This document shows positions 49,320 through 58,580 of a stretch of DNA of 64,000 bases, one piece after another. The stretch comes from Ligilactobacillus faecis. Its GTDB lineage: Bacteria; Bacillota; Bacilli; Lactobacillales; Lactobacillaceae. The notes beneath the pieces are model-generated. The model did not search any database. It had not been told where the DNA came from and saw nothing but the letters and a program-made list of their open reading frames with translations. The stretch is taken from NCBI RefSeq assembly GCF_029889745.1, contig NZ_CP123639.1, positions 2,151,501 to 2,215,500 on the forward strand. The letters run 5' to 3'. Both the position numbers and the translations under genes were made by a program. Position 1 is the first letter of the stretch. Every line of letters starts with the position of its first letter.

Positions 49320-50225
49320 TTAACTTAATTTCCCTTTAGTCGCATAAACTTTATCTAGCAGATCAGGATCAAATTCGCCTGCCCGTAACATAGCTAGCTC
49401 ATAAGCATATGGTGCATAACGATCATTTTTATCTGGACCAACATACGGCGTTTCAAGGATCTTAGCGATCTCTTTGAATTCTTCTTTTTGCGCGACCCTT
49501 TCAAGGGCAGCAAAACCGATCGTCCCAAACCCTAGATTAGCATGCCGATCTTTATGACTTCCCCGCTCATTTTGGGAATCGTTCAAATGGATCACTTGCA
49601 ATCTTTCTAAGCCAATGATCTTATCAAATTCAGCTAGCACACCATCAAAATCATTTTTGATATCATAACCAGCGTCATTTGTATGGCATGTATCAAAAGT
49701 TACCGAAACTTTATCGTCATGTTCGACTAATTCGATGATCTGTGCTAATTCTTCAAAACTACGCCCGACTTCAGTCCCCTTGCCAGCCATCGTTTCTAAA
49801 GCGATCTGGATCTTTTGGTCTGGTTTGATCACTTCATTTAAGCCCCGTGCGATATTTTTGATCCCTTCATCAGCACCTAGACCTACATGCGCTCCAGGAT
49901 GAAGTGTCATTTGCGTTGCTCCTAAAGCTTCAGCACGTTCAACTTCTTCTCTTAAAAATTGGACGGCAAAATCAAAATTTCCTGGTTTTTTTGTATTAGC
50001 TAAATTGACGATATACGGTGCATGCACAACGATCTGACTTAAGCCATGCTCTGCCATATATTCTTTGCCAGCTGGGATATTTAACTCTGCGATCGCCTTT
50101 CTTCGCGTATTTTGGGGAGCGCCAGTATAGATCATAAATGTCGATGCTTGATAGCTTGCCGCCTCTTTAGCAGCACCAAGTAGCATCTCTTTACCTTTCA
50201 TCCCTACATGTGAACCGATCAACAT
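49320..50225 (-). CDS. nfo: Endonuclease IV (AP endonuclease)
   Basis: A 301-residue TIM-barrel repair enzyme with three zinc ions. Signatures are LHPGAHVG near residue 110, [13 protein letters not shown] near 160, [14 protein letters not shown] near 190 and [16 protein letters not shown] near 222. It cuts abasic DNA. GAGGTGAG precedes ATG. It follows a glycosyltransferase with 14 bases between, an unusual operon partner. Confidence 0.95.
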   Translation of the reverse strand: MLIGSHVGMKGKEMLLGAAKEAASYQASTFMIYTGAPQNTRRKAIAELNIPAGKEYMAEHGLSQIVVHAPYIVNLANTKKPGNFDFAVQFLREEVERAEALGATQMTLHPGAHVGLGADEGIKNIARGLNEVIKPDQKIQIALETMAGKGTEVGRSFEELAQIIELVEHDDKVSVTFDTCHTNDAGYDIKNDFDGVLAEFDKIIGLERLQVIHLNDSQNERGSHKDRHANLGFGTIGFAALERVAQKEEFKEIAKILETPYVGPDKNDRYAPYAYELAMLRAGEFDPDLLDKVYATKGKLS

Positions 50226-50239
50226 TTTCTCACCTCATA

Positions 50240-51193
50240 TCAGATAATATAAAATAACTTAAACAACAGCGGATCAACGACCCGCAAATATAAATTGACT
50301 TTACTACGCGTTTTTAAGTACGGATTGTGTTTATAATTAGGAAAATCATGCCGTAAAGTTTGCTTGATCTGATCAAGAAGTTGACGGCGTAAAGCTTTAT
50401 CCTTGATCTTTAAAACTTTACGTACTAAAACATTGCCTAATAAATTTCGGCTAAAACGATACTCCAATTCAGATCGATATTTTGCTAAACACCCTCGTTG
50501 CTCATAAAAAGACAAAATATCGGCATAGATCGTAAAGATCTCTTGAACTCGTGTCGTTTCTCGATACGAGATCGAATCTCCTCGCTGGATATAATGGACT
50601 TCACAGACTGGATCGAGCGCAACTTCTGTAATATCTGTCAAATAAGTCACTAACTTAAAGAAAAACTCTTGGTCTTCATATAAGAGGCCAACTGGAAATT
50701 TGACTTTTGTTGCTAAGAGCCAGTCACGTAAATAAAGTTTGTTCCAGGCTACAACGCGTCCTTTAACTAAATAATCTTTGAGTGAGGCATAACTTTTAAT
50801 GATATCAGCTCGTTTCTTTGTCTCATATTCCCAAAAAAAATTACACTCAACGATCTTTTTTTGCCCGGCTTGACTTTTAGCGTACATTCGCGCTAACATT
50901 TCAGGTTCAACATAGTCATCTGAATCGATAAACAAAATATATTGTCCAGTAGCATAAGGTAAACCGTAATTTCTAGCGTCTGACAAACCACCATTTTCCT
51001 TTTCATAATATTGGATCAACGCTGGATATTTGTCAGCATATGTTTGACAGATCTCACCTGAAGCATCGGTGCTACCGTCATTAACTAAGATCACTTCATA
51101 TTCTGTCAAAGTTTGTGCCACTAAACTTTCTAAGCAACGGGGTAAATAAGCTGAAACATTATAAACAGGTACAATGACACTGATCTTTTTCAT
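50240..51193 (-). CDS. Family 2 glycosyltransferase
   Basis: A 317-residue GT-A enzyme. It starts KISVIVPVYNVSAYLPRCLES and has EVILVNDGSTDASGEI near 35 and the metal motif FIDSDDYVEPEM near 92. The C-terminal third is basic and hydrophobic. It transfers a sugar from a nucleotide donor, probably to a cell-surface polysaccharide or glycoprotein. It overlaps the next upstream gene by four bases (ATGA). Confidence 0.88.
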   Translation of the reverse strand: MKKISVIVPVYNVSAYLPRCLESLVAQTLTEYEVILVNDGSTDASGEICQTYADKYPALIQYYEKENGGLSDARNYGLPYATGQYILFIDSDDYVEPEMLARMYAKSQAGQKKIVECNFFWEYETKKRADIIKSYASLKDYLVKGRVVAWNKLYLRDWLLATKVKFPVGLLYEDQEFFFKLVTYLTDITEVALDPVCEVHYIQRGDSISYRETTRVQEIFTIYADILSFYEQRGCLAKYRSELEYRFSRNLLGNVLVRKVLKIKDKALRRQLLDQIKQTLRHDFPNYKHNPYLKTRSKVNLYLRVVDPLLFKLFYII

Positions 51194-51972
51194 TGTTCAT
51201 CCCTACCTATCAATTTTTTAGCCCGCCTTTCAAGTGCCCAGTATGCCCGAAAACCTAAATTGATCTTCATTCCGAATTTTTTTCCAAAAGTTCGGTTGAT
51301 CTTTCTGATCGTTTGGATATGTTTTAAATTCGTTTGACTTTGCCACAAAGCACTATAATGGTGAATGCTCAAAGTTTGTTCTGTGATCACGATCTCTCCT
51401 GTCAAAAAATCCATTGGTGCAAAATATTTTGTTGGATAAATAACGACATCATCTAACTTTTGTAACTCATTTTTACGTTCATACCCAAGCTTTTCTAATT
51501 CTTTTGTCGTATAAACTGGGACGGCAAGCATATTCAAACTACCATCTGGAGTGATAAAATCGACATCTAAGTACATATCGCGCAACTTTTTCAACAGTGG
51601 ATGTTTAGCTCTTGCCCCAAAACCTAGCCCAGGAGCAACTTCTAGACCAGCCTCATTTTCTTCGATCGCAAAGAAAGCTTCATTATCTAAAACTGGATCT
51701 AGAGAACGAACTAATTCAACATCAGTATCTAAATAGATCCCCCCATACTCATAAACAACATCAAAACCTAAGTAATCAGAGACAAAACTCCATTTTCCTG
51801 CTTTGGCTGCTTGCGCCATATACGGGACTTTTGTCACATCGTAATTTTTTTCATTCCATTCAATGACTTCATAATCAGGACAAAGTCTTTTCCATCCTGC
51901 GATATAATCTTGATATTCTTTAGGGAGTGGTTTATCACCAAACCAACAATAATGGATCTTTTTTTCGATCAT
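51190..51972 (-). CDS. GT32-like glycosyltransferase (DXD sugar-binding)
   Basis: A 260-residue protein starting KKIHYCWFGDKPLP, with the DXD motif GGIYLDTDVELV near residue 75, as in capsule and mannosyltransferase-like GT32 proteins. Sugar and acceptor are unknown. Four-base overlaps with both neighbours show tight coupling in a three-gene glycosyltransferase block. Confidence 0.88.
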   Translation of the reverse strand: MIEKKIHYCWFGDKPLPKEYQDYIAGWKRLCPDYEVIEWNEKNYDVTKVPYMAQAAKAGKWSFVSDYLGFDVVYEYGGIYLDTDVELVRSLDPVLDNEAFFAIEENEAGLEVAPGLGFGARAKHPLLKKLRDMYLDVDFITPDGSLNMLAVPVYTTKELEKLGYERKNELQKLDDVVIYPTKYFAPMDFLTGEIVITEQTLSIHHYSALWQSQTNLKHIQTIRKINRTFGKKFGMKINLGFRAYWALERRAKKLIGRDEQ

Positions 51973-52994
51973 ATCTTCACCTCGATTTGTTCACAGATCT
52001 TTTGCACGGCCGTTTTCAAATACTCTCCTTGCCGCATTTTTTGTGCGATCAATTGTGTATTGTGCCACATCTGTTCATATTCAGCTTGTTCTAATCCAGT
52101 TAAACGTTCATCTAATTCAGTCAGGTCGGCAACACACAGACCGACTTTATTTTGAGCGACAAAATCAGCCAAAGCAGCTTCTTGCCAAATGATCACTGGA
52201 AGACCCGAACTCAAGTAAAGTGATGCTTTATGCGGATCATTATATTTTAAATACTCACCATAGACACCATCGCACCGCTCTAAGCTCGTCCCGTCCCAGA
52301 TCAAGCCAAGATCTTGCGTTAACTTTTTAGGTAATTCATCTGGTGCAAAAGAACCTTCATAGCTAAGTGCAGTCGGATAGTGATCTTTTGGATTAGGTCC
52401 AAATAAACTCATTTTATGCGTCAAGCTCAATTTTTGCAAAAAATCAGCCTTTTGAAGATTACCGGCGTAGCAAAGCGTCCTTTCAAAATGATGCTCTTTT
52501 GGCAACGCAACTGGATTTAAATAGTCAAAGATCTCAAGCGAAACTAAAGGTTTGGCTATTTTATGTTCTTTAAACCATTGCTTCATTTTTTCATTGTGCA
52601 CGATCAAGCCATCACCTTGGGCTAAAAAATCGAGCTCAGTTTGTTGATAAAGACGATCAGCTCGCCGAGTTCTCAAGCTTTCGACATCATGGATCAAAAA
52701 AACGATCTTAGCCTTCGTATAACGGCGTAATGCTTTTAAGATCGCACGATCAGTCATTTGATCAAAAGTTGGATATTGAAAAATAACTAATTCAGGCTGG
52801 ATCTTTTTGATCTTTTGCGGAATATCCCAGACTCTTTGTCTCAGACTGATCACTTTAGCTTTCCGAGCTCCTGAAAAATAAAAATTAAGACGTTTGAAAC
52901 CTTGAGCAGCTAAAATGTCTTCAACGTCAACTTTAGCTTTAGGGCCAGCTTCATTTTGCCCCTTGTCATACATCGAGATAACATATTTTTCCAT
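51969..52994 (-). CDS. Gtf3-like sugar transferase
   Basis: A 341-residue protein related to Gtf3/galactofuranosyltransferase-like enzymes and distantly to the one at 7494-8504. Features are KIVFLIHDVESLR near residue 95, LCYAGNLQKADFL near 185 and YNDPHKASLYLSSGLPVIIW near 265, where the donor nucleotide is bound in this family. AAGGAAAGG lies before ATG 52994. It heads the glycosyltransferase block behind the YitT gene (15-base gap). Confidence 0.75.
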   Translation of the reverse strand: MEKYVISMYDKGQNEAGPKAKVDVEDILAAQGFKRLNFYFSGARKAKVISLRQRVWDIPQKIKKIQPELVIFQYPTFDQMTDRAILKALRRYTKAKIVFLIHDVESLRTRRADRLYQQTELDFLAQGDGLIVHNEKMKQWFKEHKIAKPLVSLEIFDYLNPVALPKEHHFERTLCYAGNLQKADFLQKLSLTHKMSLFGPNPKDHYPTALSYEGSFAPDELPKKLTQDLGLIWDGTSLERCDGVYGEYLKYNDPHKASLYLSSGLPVIIWQEAALADFVAQNKVGLCVADLTELDERLTGLEQAEYEQMWHNTQLIAQKMRQGEYLKTAVQKICEQIEVKI

Positions 52995-53009
52995 GTTATT
53001 TTCCTTTCC

Positions 53010-53882
53010 TTACGGCTTAGGCTCATAAAAATGTCCCATAATATGCACATTCTCAGCAATGCTAACAAATGCGTGTGGATCTGATTCCCGCATAGCTTTA
53101 CGAAGTTCAGGTTGTTCATACCGCGAAATGACCGTAAACAAGATCGTTTTTTTATCGTGTTTATAAGCCCCTTCGACACCATGCACGATCGTGATCCCAC
53201 GGCGCATATGATTTTGAATGCAATCGATCACACTTTTAGGTTTACTTGTTACGATCATAACTTGCATCTTCTGTTGTTTAGTATAGACCATATCCATGAC
53301 GCGCGCATTGACGATGATCCCTAAAGCTGAATAAAAAGCATAAGGCCAACCGTAAACTGCACCAGCCGCTAAGACGATAAAAGCATTGAAAATGATATTG
53401 ATCGTCCCCACACTTTTACCAGTATGCTTTCTGATCGTCAGCCCTAAAATATCTAAGCCCCCTGTCGAGATCCCATTTTTTAAAGCTAGCCCTGTCCCAA
53501 AACCATTGATCGCCGCGCCAAAGATCGCACAAATGATCGGATCAGTCGTCAACGGGAGCGGTTGGATCGCTTTGATCATCAATGAAGAACAAAAAACAGC
53601 AATGATCGTAAAGATCGTAAAGCGATGGCCGATCTGGAACCAAGCTAAAATAAATAATGGCACATTCAAAACAAAGATCAAAAGCGCAGTTGACAATGGT
53701 ACTGGCCAATTAGCGCTTAAAGTAGTCAATAACTGAGCTAGTCCCGTTATTCCTGAAGAATAAATATGTCCTGGTTCCCAAAAAAAGTTCAATGCAACTG
53801 AAACTAAAACACCATACATAAAAGCAGTTGAGGCTTTAGCGATATAAATATGTCGCTTCCAGATCTTCTGTAGTTCATCCAT
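53010..53882 (-). CDS. YitT family membrane protein (DUF2179)
   Basis: A 290-residue protein with about five to six hydrophobic helices in the first 190 residues (ALNFFWEPGHIYSSGITGLAQ, then GFGTGLALKNGISTGGLDILG) and a C-terminal DUF2179 cytoplasmic domain with VISRYEQPELRKAMRESDP. Suspected transport role, substrate unknown. AAGGAAGGAAC precedes ATG. It is the likely first gene of the glycosyltransferase operon. Confidence 0.88.
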   Translation of the reverse strand: MDELQKIWKRHIYIAKASTAFMYGVLVSVALNFFWEPGHIYSSGITGLAQLLTTLSANWPVPLSTALLIFVLNVPLFILAWFQIGHRFTIFTIIAVFCSSLMIKAIQPLPLTTDPIICAIFGAAINGFGTGLALKNGISTGGLDILGLTIRKHTGKSVGTINIIFNAFIVLAAGAVYGWPYAFYSALGIIVNARVMDMVYTKQQKMQVMIVTSKPKSVIDCIQNHMRRGITIVHGVEGAYKHDKKTILFTVISRYEQPELRKAMRESDPHAFVSIAENVHIMGHFYEPKP

Positions 53883-54001
53883 AGATATGTAGTTCCTTCC
53901 TTAATTCAATGGCTTAAAAAGCACATCAAAACTTTGAGCGATTCTCTTACTTCTCTATACTAATATACCGCACTTTATCACTAGAACAAACTATTTTTCA
54001 A

Positions 54002-54050
54002 ATGAAAAATAGCCTATTTATATGAAAAAAATTTCACATAAATAGACTAT
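54002..54050 (-). terminator. Terminator after aspS
   Basis: A 19-base arm at 54032-54050 pairs with 54009-54027 (one mismatch or wobble), followed by TTTTTC on the minus strand. Confidence 0.8.
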
Positions 54051-54061
54051 CGATCAATAAA

Positions 54062-55828
54062 CTATTCCTTATTTTCAGGCACTTCTGTCTTCAAATATAA
54101 TTCATCCAATTGTTTTGGTGCCACAACACTTGGTGCGTGTGTCAAAGGTTCAGAAGCTTTCGAGTTCTTTGGAAAGGCGATCACTTCCCGAATATTATCT
54201 TTACCTGCAAGTAACATCGCAAAACGATCTAAGCCAAGCGCTAATCCGCCATGTGGTGGGAAACCAAAATCAAGTGCATCCATGAACCACCCGAACTGTT
54301 CTTTAGCACTTTCTTCGGTAAATCCTAACGCTTTGAACATCTCTTCTTGTACTTTACGTTGGTGGATACGGATCGAGCCCCCGCCTAATTCATACCCATT
54401 CAAAACGATATCGTAACTTTGGGCATGGCATTTATGTGGATCGGTCGTCAATAACTCTAGGTCTTCTTCATTTGGCATCGTAAATGGATGGTGAGCTGCA
54501 ATATAGCGTTCAAATTCTTCACTATATTCAAAGAGTGGCCAGTCAACGACCCAAACAAAGGCAAATTGCGAACGATCGATCAGATCTAATTCTTTAGCGA
54601 TCGCAACCCGTAAATAACCTAAAGCATCAGCGACAACTTTACGTGTATCAGCAACAAATAAGATCAGATCACCAACTTTAGCGCCTGTTGCCTCTAAGAT
54701 CTGTGCTTCACGTTCCTTTAAGAACTTGGCGATCGGTCCAGTCAGACCTTCTTCGCTGACTTTGAGCCAAGCAAGACCTTTAGCACCAAAGCGTTTGATG
54801 TATTCTTGTTTTTCATCGATATGCTTGCGTGAATACTTATCTGCTCCACCTGGTACTGTGATCGCTTTGACTTGACCACCATTTTCTAAAGTTGCATCAA
54901 AAACTTTAAACCCAGCGCCTTTAACGGCCGTAGCCATATCCGTCAATTCCATCCCAAAACGAATATCTGGTTTATCTGAACCAAAACGATCCATCGCTTC
55001 ATCCCAAGTTATCTTTTGGATCGGAGTTTGCAATTCGATCCCTAAAGTTTCTTTCATGATCGCTTTTAATAGACCTTCTGTCATTTTTTGGATCTCTTCG
55101 GCTGTCATGAAAGACATTTCCATATCGATCTGCGTAAATTCTGGTTGGCGATCGCCCCGAAGATCTTCATCACGGAAACAACGTGCGATCTGGTAGTACC
55201 GGTCAAAGCCAGCCCCCATCAACAACTGTTTGAAGAGCTGTGGTGATTGTGGTAAAGCATAAAAATGTCCAGGGTAAACACGTGATGGCACTAAGTAGTC
55301 TCGCGCTCCTTCAGGTGTCGAACGTGTCAAATAAGGGGTTTCGATATCTAAGAAATCATTTTCATCTAAATAACGATGAACTGTTTGGGTGATTCGATTT
55401 CTGATCTTCAAAGCCCGTAACATTTCAGGTCTTCTGAGATCTAGATAACGATACTGCAATCGGAGATCATCTGAAGCATTGATGTCATCCGCAATATCAA
55501 ATGGAGTCGTTTTAGCTTCATTCAAGACTTTGATCGTTTGCACTTCGATCTCAACTTTCCCAGTCTTCATATTAGGATTGGCATTAGCTCGTTTGACGAC
55601 TTTTCCTGTGATCTCGATCACATATTCACTACGAATATTTTCCGCTACTTTAAGAGCTTCTTCACTAAATTCTTGACTAAAAACTAATTGCACGATCCCT
55701 TCACGGTCGCGAAGATCGACAAAGATCAAATTACCAAGGTCACGTCGCTTTTGGACCCAACCTTTTAAAGTTACTGTTTGGCCTAAATATTTTTCATCAA
55801 CTAGACCTGCATATGTTGTCCGTTCCAT
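54062..55828 (-). CDS. aspS: Aspartate--tRNA ligase
   Basis: A 588-residue class II synthetase. The N-terminal OB anticodon domain ([14 protein letters not shown]) is followed by motif 2 [18 protein letters not shown] near 215, the bacterial GAD insertion (about 300-420) and motif 3 [12 protein letters not shown] near 530. It charges tRNA-Asp. It lies eight bases after hisS, under the same T-box. Confidence 0.97.
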   Translation of the reverse strand: MERTTYAGLVDEKYLGQTVTLKGWVQKRRDLGNLIFVDLRDREGIVQLVFSQEFSEEALKVAENIRSEYVIEITGKVVKRANANPNMKTGKVEIEVQTIKVLNEAKTTPFDIADDINASDDLRLQYRYLDLRRPEMLRALKIRNRITQTVHRYLDENDFLDIETPYLTRSTPEGARDYLVPSRVYPGHFYALPQSPQLFKQLLMGAGFDRYYQIARCFRDEDLRGDRQPEFTQIDMEMSFMTAEEIQKMTEGLLKAIMKETLGIELQTPIQKITWDEAMDRFGSDKPDIRFGMELTDMATAVKGAGFKVFDATLENGGQVKAITVPGGADKYSRKHIDEKQEYIKRFGAKGLAWLKVSEEGLTGPIAKFLKEREAQILEATGAKVGDLILFVADTRKVVADALGYLRVAIAKELDLIDRSQFAFVWVVDWPLFEYSEEFERYIAAHHPFTMPNEEDLELLTTDPHKCHAQSYDIVLNGYELGGGSIRIHQRKVQEEMFKALGFTEESAKEQFGWFMDALDFGFPPHGGLALGLDRFAMLLAGKDNIREVIAFPKNSKASEPLTHAPSVVAPKQLDELYLKTEVPENKE

Positions 55829-55836
55829 AATATTCT

Positions 55837-57123
55837 TTATTCCCCTTTACTCAAAACTGTCGCAAAATCGCCATAGATCGCAGCTAGAGCAACACTGGTC
55901 TCTTCTCCTGTTGCCATATTTTTTAAATTGGCTTGTCTTGCTTCTAATTCAGTTTCTCCAAGCGTCAACGTATACCGCGCATTCAAGCGACTTGCCGTCT
56001 TAAATTGACCCTTTGGTTTTCGAGCGAGATAGTCTCTTTCCGCACTAAAACCTTGATGACGTAAAGCTTGTACTAATTTCAAAGCTTCAGCATTAACTTT
56101 TTCGCCGATCGAAACGATATAAACATCAAGTGGATCACTTAAGTCAAGCTGATCTGTTTCTGCTTCTAAAACTAAAAGTAAACGTTCGATCCCTAGCCCA
56201 AAACCGATCCCTGGCGTTTCTGGGCCTCCAAGTTGTTCGACTAAGCCATTATAACGACCACCTGCACAGACTGTCGTCCACTTACCACCAAAAGCCTTTG
56301 AATCACTCATTATTTCAAAGATCGTATGATTATAGTAATCTAGACCGCGAACCATATTAGGATCGACGACATATTCGATCCCTAAAGCATCAAGCAAACT
56401 TTTAACTGTTTCAAAATGCTCTTTAGCTGCTGGTGTTAAATGATCTAAGATCGATGGTGCATCTGCTACGATCTTTTGATCAGTTTGATCTTTACTATCT
56501 AAGACCCGAAGCGGATTTTTGTGCAGACGTTCTTTTGAATCAGCTGAAAGTTGGTCTTCATAGGGCTCTAAATAATCGATCAGAGCTTGCCGATAGTTTG
56601 TTCGAGATTCATTATCACCTAAAGTATTGAGTGCTAGTTTCAAACTCTTGAGCCCAAAATTTTGCAAAAGATCGATCGCCATTGCGATAACTTCAACATC
56701 TAATGTAGGACTATCGACGCCAAAAGCTTCGACTCCGATCTGATGAAATTCACGGAGACGCCCAGCTTGAGGACGTTCATACCGAAACATCGGCCCCATA
56801 TAATATGTTTTGACAGGTTTTTGGAATTCTGGTCCATAAAGTTTGTTTTCAACAAAACTCCGAACGACCCCTGCTGTTCCCTCAGGTCGAAGTGTAATAT
56901 GCCGGTCACCTTTATCATAGAAGTCATACATCTCTTTTGTGACGATATCTGACGTTTCACCTGAAGTTCTAGAAAAGACCTCAAAACTTTCAAAAATTGG
57001 CGTCCGCATTTCTTGATAGCGGTACTTTTTAAATAATTCGCGGGCTTTTTTTTCAACATATTGCCATTTAGCCGAATCTTCTGGCAAAATATCAAAAGTT
57101 CCCTTTGGACGTTGGTATTTCAT
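55837..57123 (-). CDS. hisS: Histidine--tRNA ligase
   Basis: About 428 residues of class II synthetase. It starts [14 protein letters not shown]. It has [13 protein letters not shown] near 80, the histidine loop [13 protein letters not shown] near 260, motif 3 [16 protein letters not shown] near 310 and a C-terminal anticodon domain. ATG 57123 matches the family start. The frame can be extended ten codons to 57153 inside the leader hairpin region. It heads hisS-aspS. Confidence 0.96.
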   Translation of the reverse strand: MKYQRPKGTFDILPEDSAKWQYVEKKARELFKKYRYQEMRTPIFESFEVFSRTSGETSDIVTKEMYDFYDKGDRHITLRPEGTAGVVRSFVENKLYGPEFQKPVKTYYMGPMFRYERPQAGRLREFHQIGVEAFGVDSPTLDVEVIAMAIDLLQNFGLKSLKLALNTLGDNESRTNYRQALIDYLEPYEDQLSADSKERLHKNPLRVLDSKDQTDQKIVADAPSILDHLTPAAKEHFETVKSLLDALGIEYVVDPNMVRGLDYYNHTIFEIMSDSKAFGGKWTTVCAGGRYNGLVEQLGGPETPGIGFGLGIERLLLVLEAETDQLDLSDPLDVYIVSIGEKVNAEALKLVQALRHQGFSAERDYLARKPKGQFKTASRLNARYTLTLGETELEARQANLKNMATGEETSVALAAIYGDFATVLSKGE

Positions 57124-57130
57124 AATCACA

Positions 57131-57183
57131 CCATATAAAATGTAGTAGATCATTAATGATCTTGAAAGATATATATCCTTTCA
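57131..57183 (-). promoter_or_regulatory. hisS leader hairpin over a Shine-Dalgarno
   Basis: GAAAGGA (57176-57182) lies inside a near-perfect stem TGAAAGGATAT/ATATCTTTCA (57163-57183), so it can be masked. An alternative longer pairing of ATATAT with ATATGG (57131-57136) is possible. ATG 57123 has a weak GGTG. Confidence 0.45.
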
Positions 57184-57253
57184 TTTGATTTCTCTGCTCG
57201 CTCCCCTACATTTTTAACTTTCTAGTCGCTGAGCTTTTCAGAAATCGGTCAAA

Positions 57254-57476
57254 AGAAAAACCCTTGCTGAATAAAATCCAACAAGGGCGCAAAAACGGCG
57301 CGGTACCACCTTTATTTTTTCTATGGATAACGCACCATTACGCGGCATGTTCTCACATACACCTCAAGAGTTGTCTTTTAGTCAGTTCCACTGGCGGATC
57401 TTGCAGCTAACTCCGCTCTCTAAGCAGTTTCCCTGACCTACTTTTCTCTTTAGACCGGTCTGATATTCTACTATTC
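57254..57476 (-). promoter_or_regulatory. T-box riboswitch leader of hisS-aspS
   Basis: AGGTGGTACCGCG (57299-57311, minus strand) is the T-box. The terminator stem CCCTTGTTGGA with TCAGCAAGGG (57261-57287) is followed by a T-run. It should respond to uncharged tRNA-His or tRNA-Asp. The specifier was not resolved by eye. Confidence 0.9.
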
Positions 57477-57505
57477 AGAATAATATCAAACCAAGTTAAA
57501 GTCAA
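57477..57505 (-). promoter_or_regulatory. Promoter of the hisS-aspS T-box transcript
   Basis: TTGACT (57500-57505), 17 bases, TATTCT (57477-57482), immediately behind tpx. Confidence 0.75.
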
Positions 57506-57512
57506 GCACATC

Positions 57513-58013
57513 TCAACGATTATTTTCTAAATGCTCTAAAAAGCCTAACGCTGTTTTATAATCAGGTTCATTAGTTTGTTCTTTGATCAGTTCTTGATAT
57601 AAGATCTCTCCATTTTCAGCAACGACCCAAATACTCCGAGCATCGATCTTTTTGTCAGCAACATACAACCCTAACGCCTTTCCAAATTCAGCTTGTACAT
57701 CGGAAAGAAGTTGCATTTTTTCAACACCTTCAGTCGCACACCAATTGGCTTGTTCAGCTAAAGTATTTGTCGAGATCGTGTAAAAATTGAATCCTTGATA
57801 CTTGTCGACTTCTTGGTTGAAATGCTTAGTTGAAAGGCTACAAACTCTGGTATCGATATCTGGCACGACACTGATCAAACTTGGTTTAGTCAATAGCTCT
57901 TTAGTGGACAAAGTCTTATTGGGAGCTAAAACCTTAAACTCTGGCAAAAATTCACCTACTTTAGGTGGCATTTTCTCTGTTTGACTAGCAACTCCGTGAA
58001 ATGTGATCTCCAT
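57513..58013 (-). CDS. tpx: Thiol peroxidase Tpx
   Basis: A 166-residue atypical 2-Cys peroxiredoxin that reduces peroxides with thioredoxin. The peroxidatic Cys is in DIDTRVCSLST near residue 58 and the resolving Cys in ANWCATEGVEK near 92. Only AGATAAAGCTA lies before ATG 58013. The good Shine-Dalgarno GAAGGAG is 75 bases upstream, beyond a hairpin. It is monocistronic. Confidence 0.94.
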   Translation of the reverse strand: MEITFHGVASQTEKMPPKVGEFLPEFKVLAPNKTLSTKELLTKPSLISVVPDIDTRVCSLSTKHFNQEVDKYQGFNFYTISTNTLAEQANWCATEGVEKMQLLSDVQAEFGKALGLYVADKKIDARSIWVVAENGEILYQELIKEQTNEPDYKTALGFLEHLENNR

Positions 58014-58025
58014 TAGCTTTATCTG

Positions 58026-58094
58026 CTATCAAATGGTAGAGTTTAGCACTAAAGATCTGTGCTTTCTTCAGAAAGAAAGATAGCTTCTCCTTCG
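58026..58094 (-). promoter_or_regulatory. SD-hairpin module of tpx
   Basis: GAAGGAG (58088-58094), arm GCTATC (58080-58085), partner GATAGC (58026-58031), then 12 bases to ATG. TTTCTTTC follows the first arm and can pair with the Shine-Dalgarno. The downstream spacer has no alternative ribosome site. Confidence 0.55.
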
Positions 58095-58156
58095 TTATTT
58101 TTAAAAGTGATGAATCTACTCTACTTTTTTCTTTCTGATCTGATATCATCTTTATC

Positions 58157-58178
58157 AAAACGCTATCTTTTTATAGCG
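58157..58178 (-). terminator. Probable terminator after rpsN
   Basis: CGCTAT (58173-58178 arm) pairs with ATAGCG (58161-58166), followed by TTTTG on the minus strand. The T-run is short, so confidence is moderate. Confidence 0.5.
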
Positions 58179-58232
58179 CTTCTATCTATTACTCTACCAC
58201 CAAATCAAAACAGACCGTAACTTTTTGCTTAA

Positions 58233-58502
58233 CTACCAACTAGCTTTTTTGACCCCTGGGATCAAGCCTTGATGCGCAAGCTTGCGGAAATTCAAGCGTG
58301 ACATTTTGAATTTGCGCATATATCCATGTGGGCGCCCGTCGATCTGATCACGATTATGGTAACGTGTTGGACTCGAATCCCGAGGCAATTTTGCTAAAGC
58401 CTCCCAATCCTTTGCTTGTCTTAATTCACGTCGTAAAACAGCATATTTTTCGATCATTTCAGCTTGTTTTTTAGCTTTTGCGATCTTTGATTTTTTAGCC
58501 AT
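58233..58502 (-). CDS. rpsN: 30S ribosomal protein S14, zinc-independent paralog
   Basis: An 89-residue S14 of the long form. It starts [15 protein letters not shown] and has [23 protein letters not shown], but lacks the CxxC pairs of the zinc-binding short S14. Such C-minus paralogs (RpsN2/YhzA type) replace the zinc form when zinc is scarce. ATG 58502 has CAGGAGG upstream. A Zur-like palindrome overlaps its promoter region. The zinc form is expected in the main ribosomal operon, outside the window. Confidence 0.93.
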   Translation of the reverse strand: MAKKSKIAKAKKQAEMIEKYAVLRRELRQAKDWEALAKLPRDSSPTRYHNRDQIDGRPHGYMRKFKMSRLNFRKLAHQGLIPGVKKASW

Positions 58503-58515
58503 CACTTTCCTCCTG

Positions 58516-58542
58516 TTTAAATAGTAATAATTACCATTTAAA
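58516..58542 (-). promoter_or_regulatory. Zur-type operator of rpsN
   Basis: A 27-base palindrome with core GTAAT-A-ATTAC and arms TTTAAAT/ATTTAAA is symmetric except for one base pair. It matches the Gram-positive Zur box (AAATCGTAATNATTACGATTT). It starts directly after the -10 of the promoter at 58542-58570. Confidence 0.8.
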
Positions 58543-58570
58543 CAATACAATTTCTATTTTATTTTGTCAA
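58542..58570 (-). promoter_or_regulatory. Promoter of rpsN
   Basis: TTGACA (58565-58570), 17 bases, TATTGT (58542-58547). The operator lies just downstream. Confidence 0.7.
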
Positions 58571-58580
58571 TAGCTAAAAT

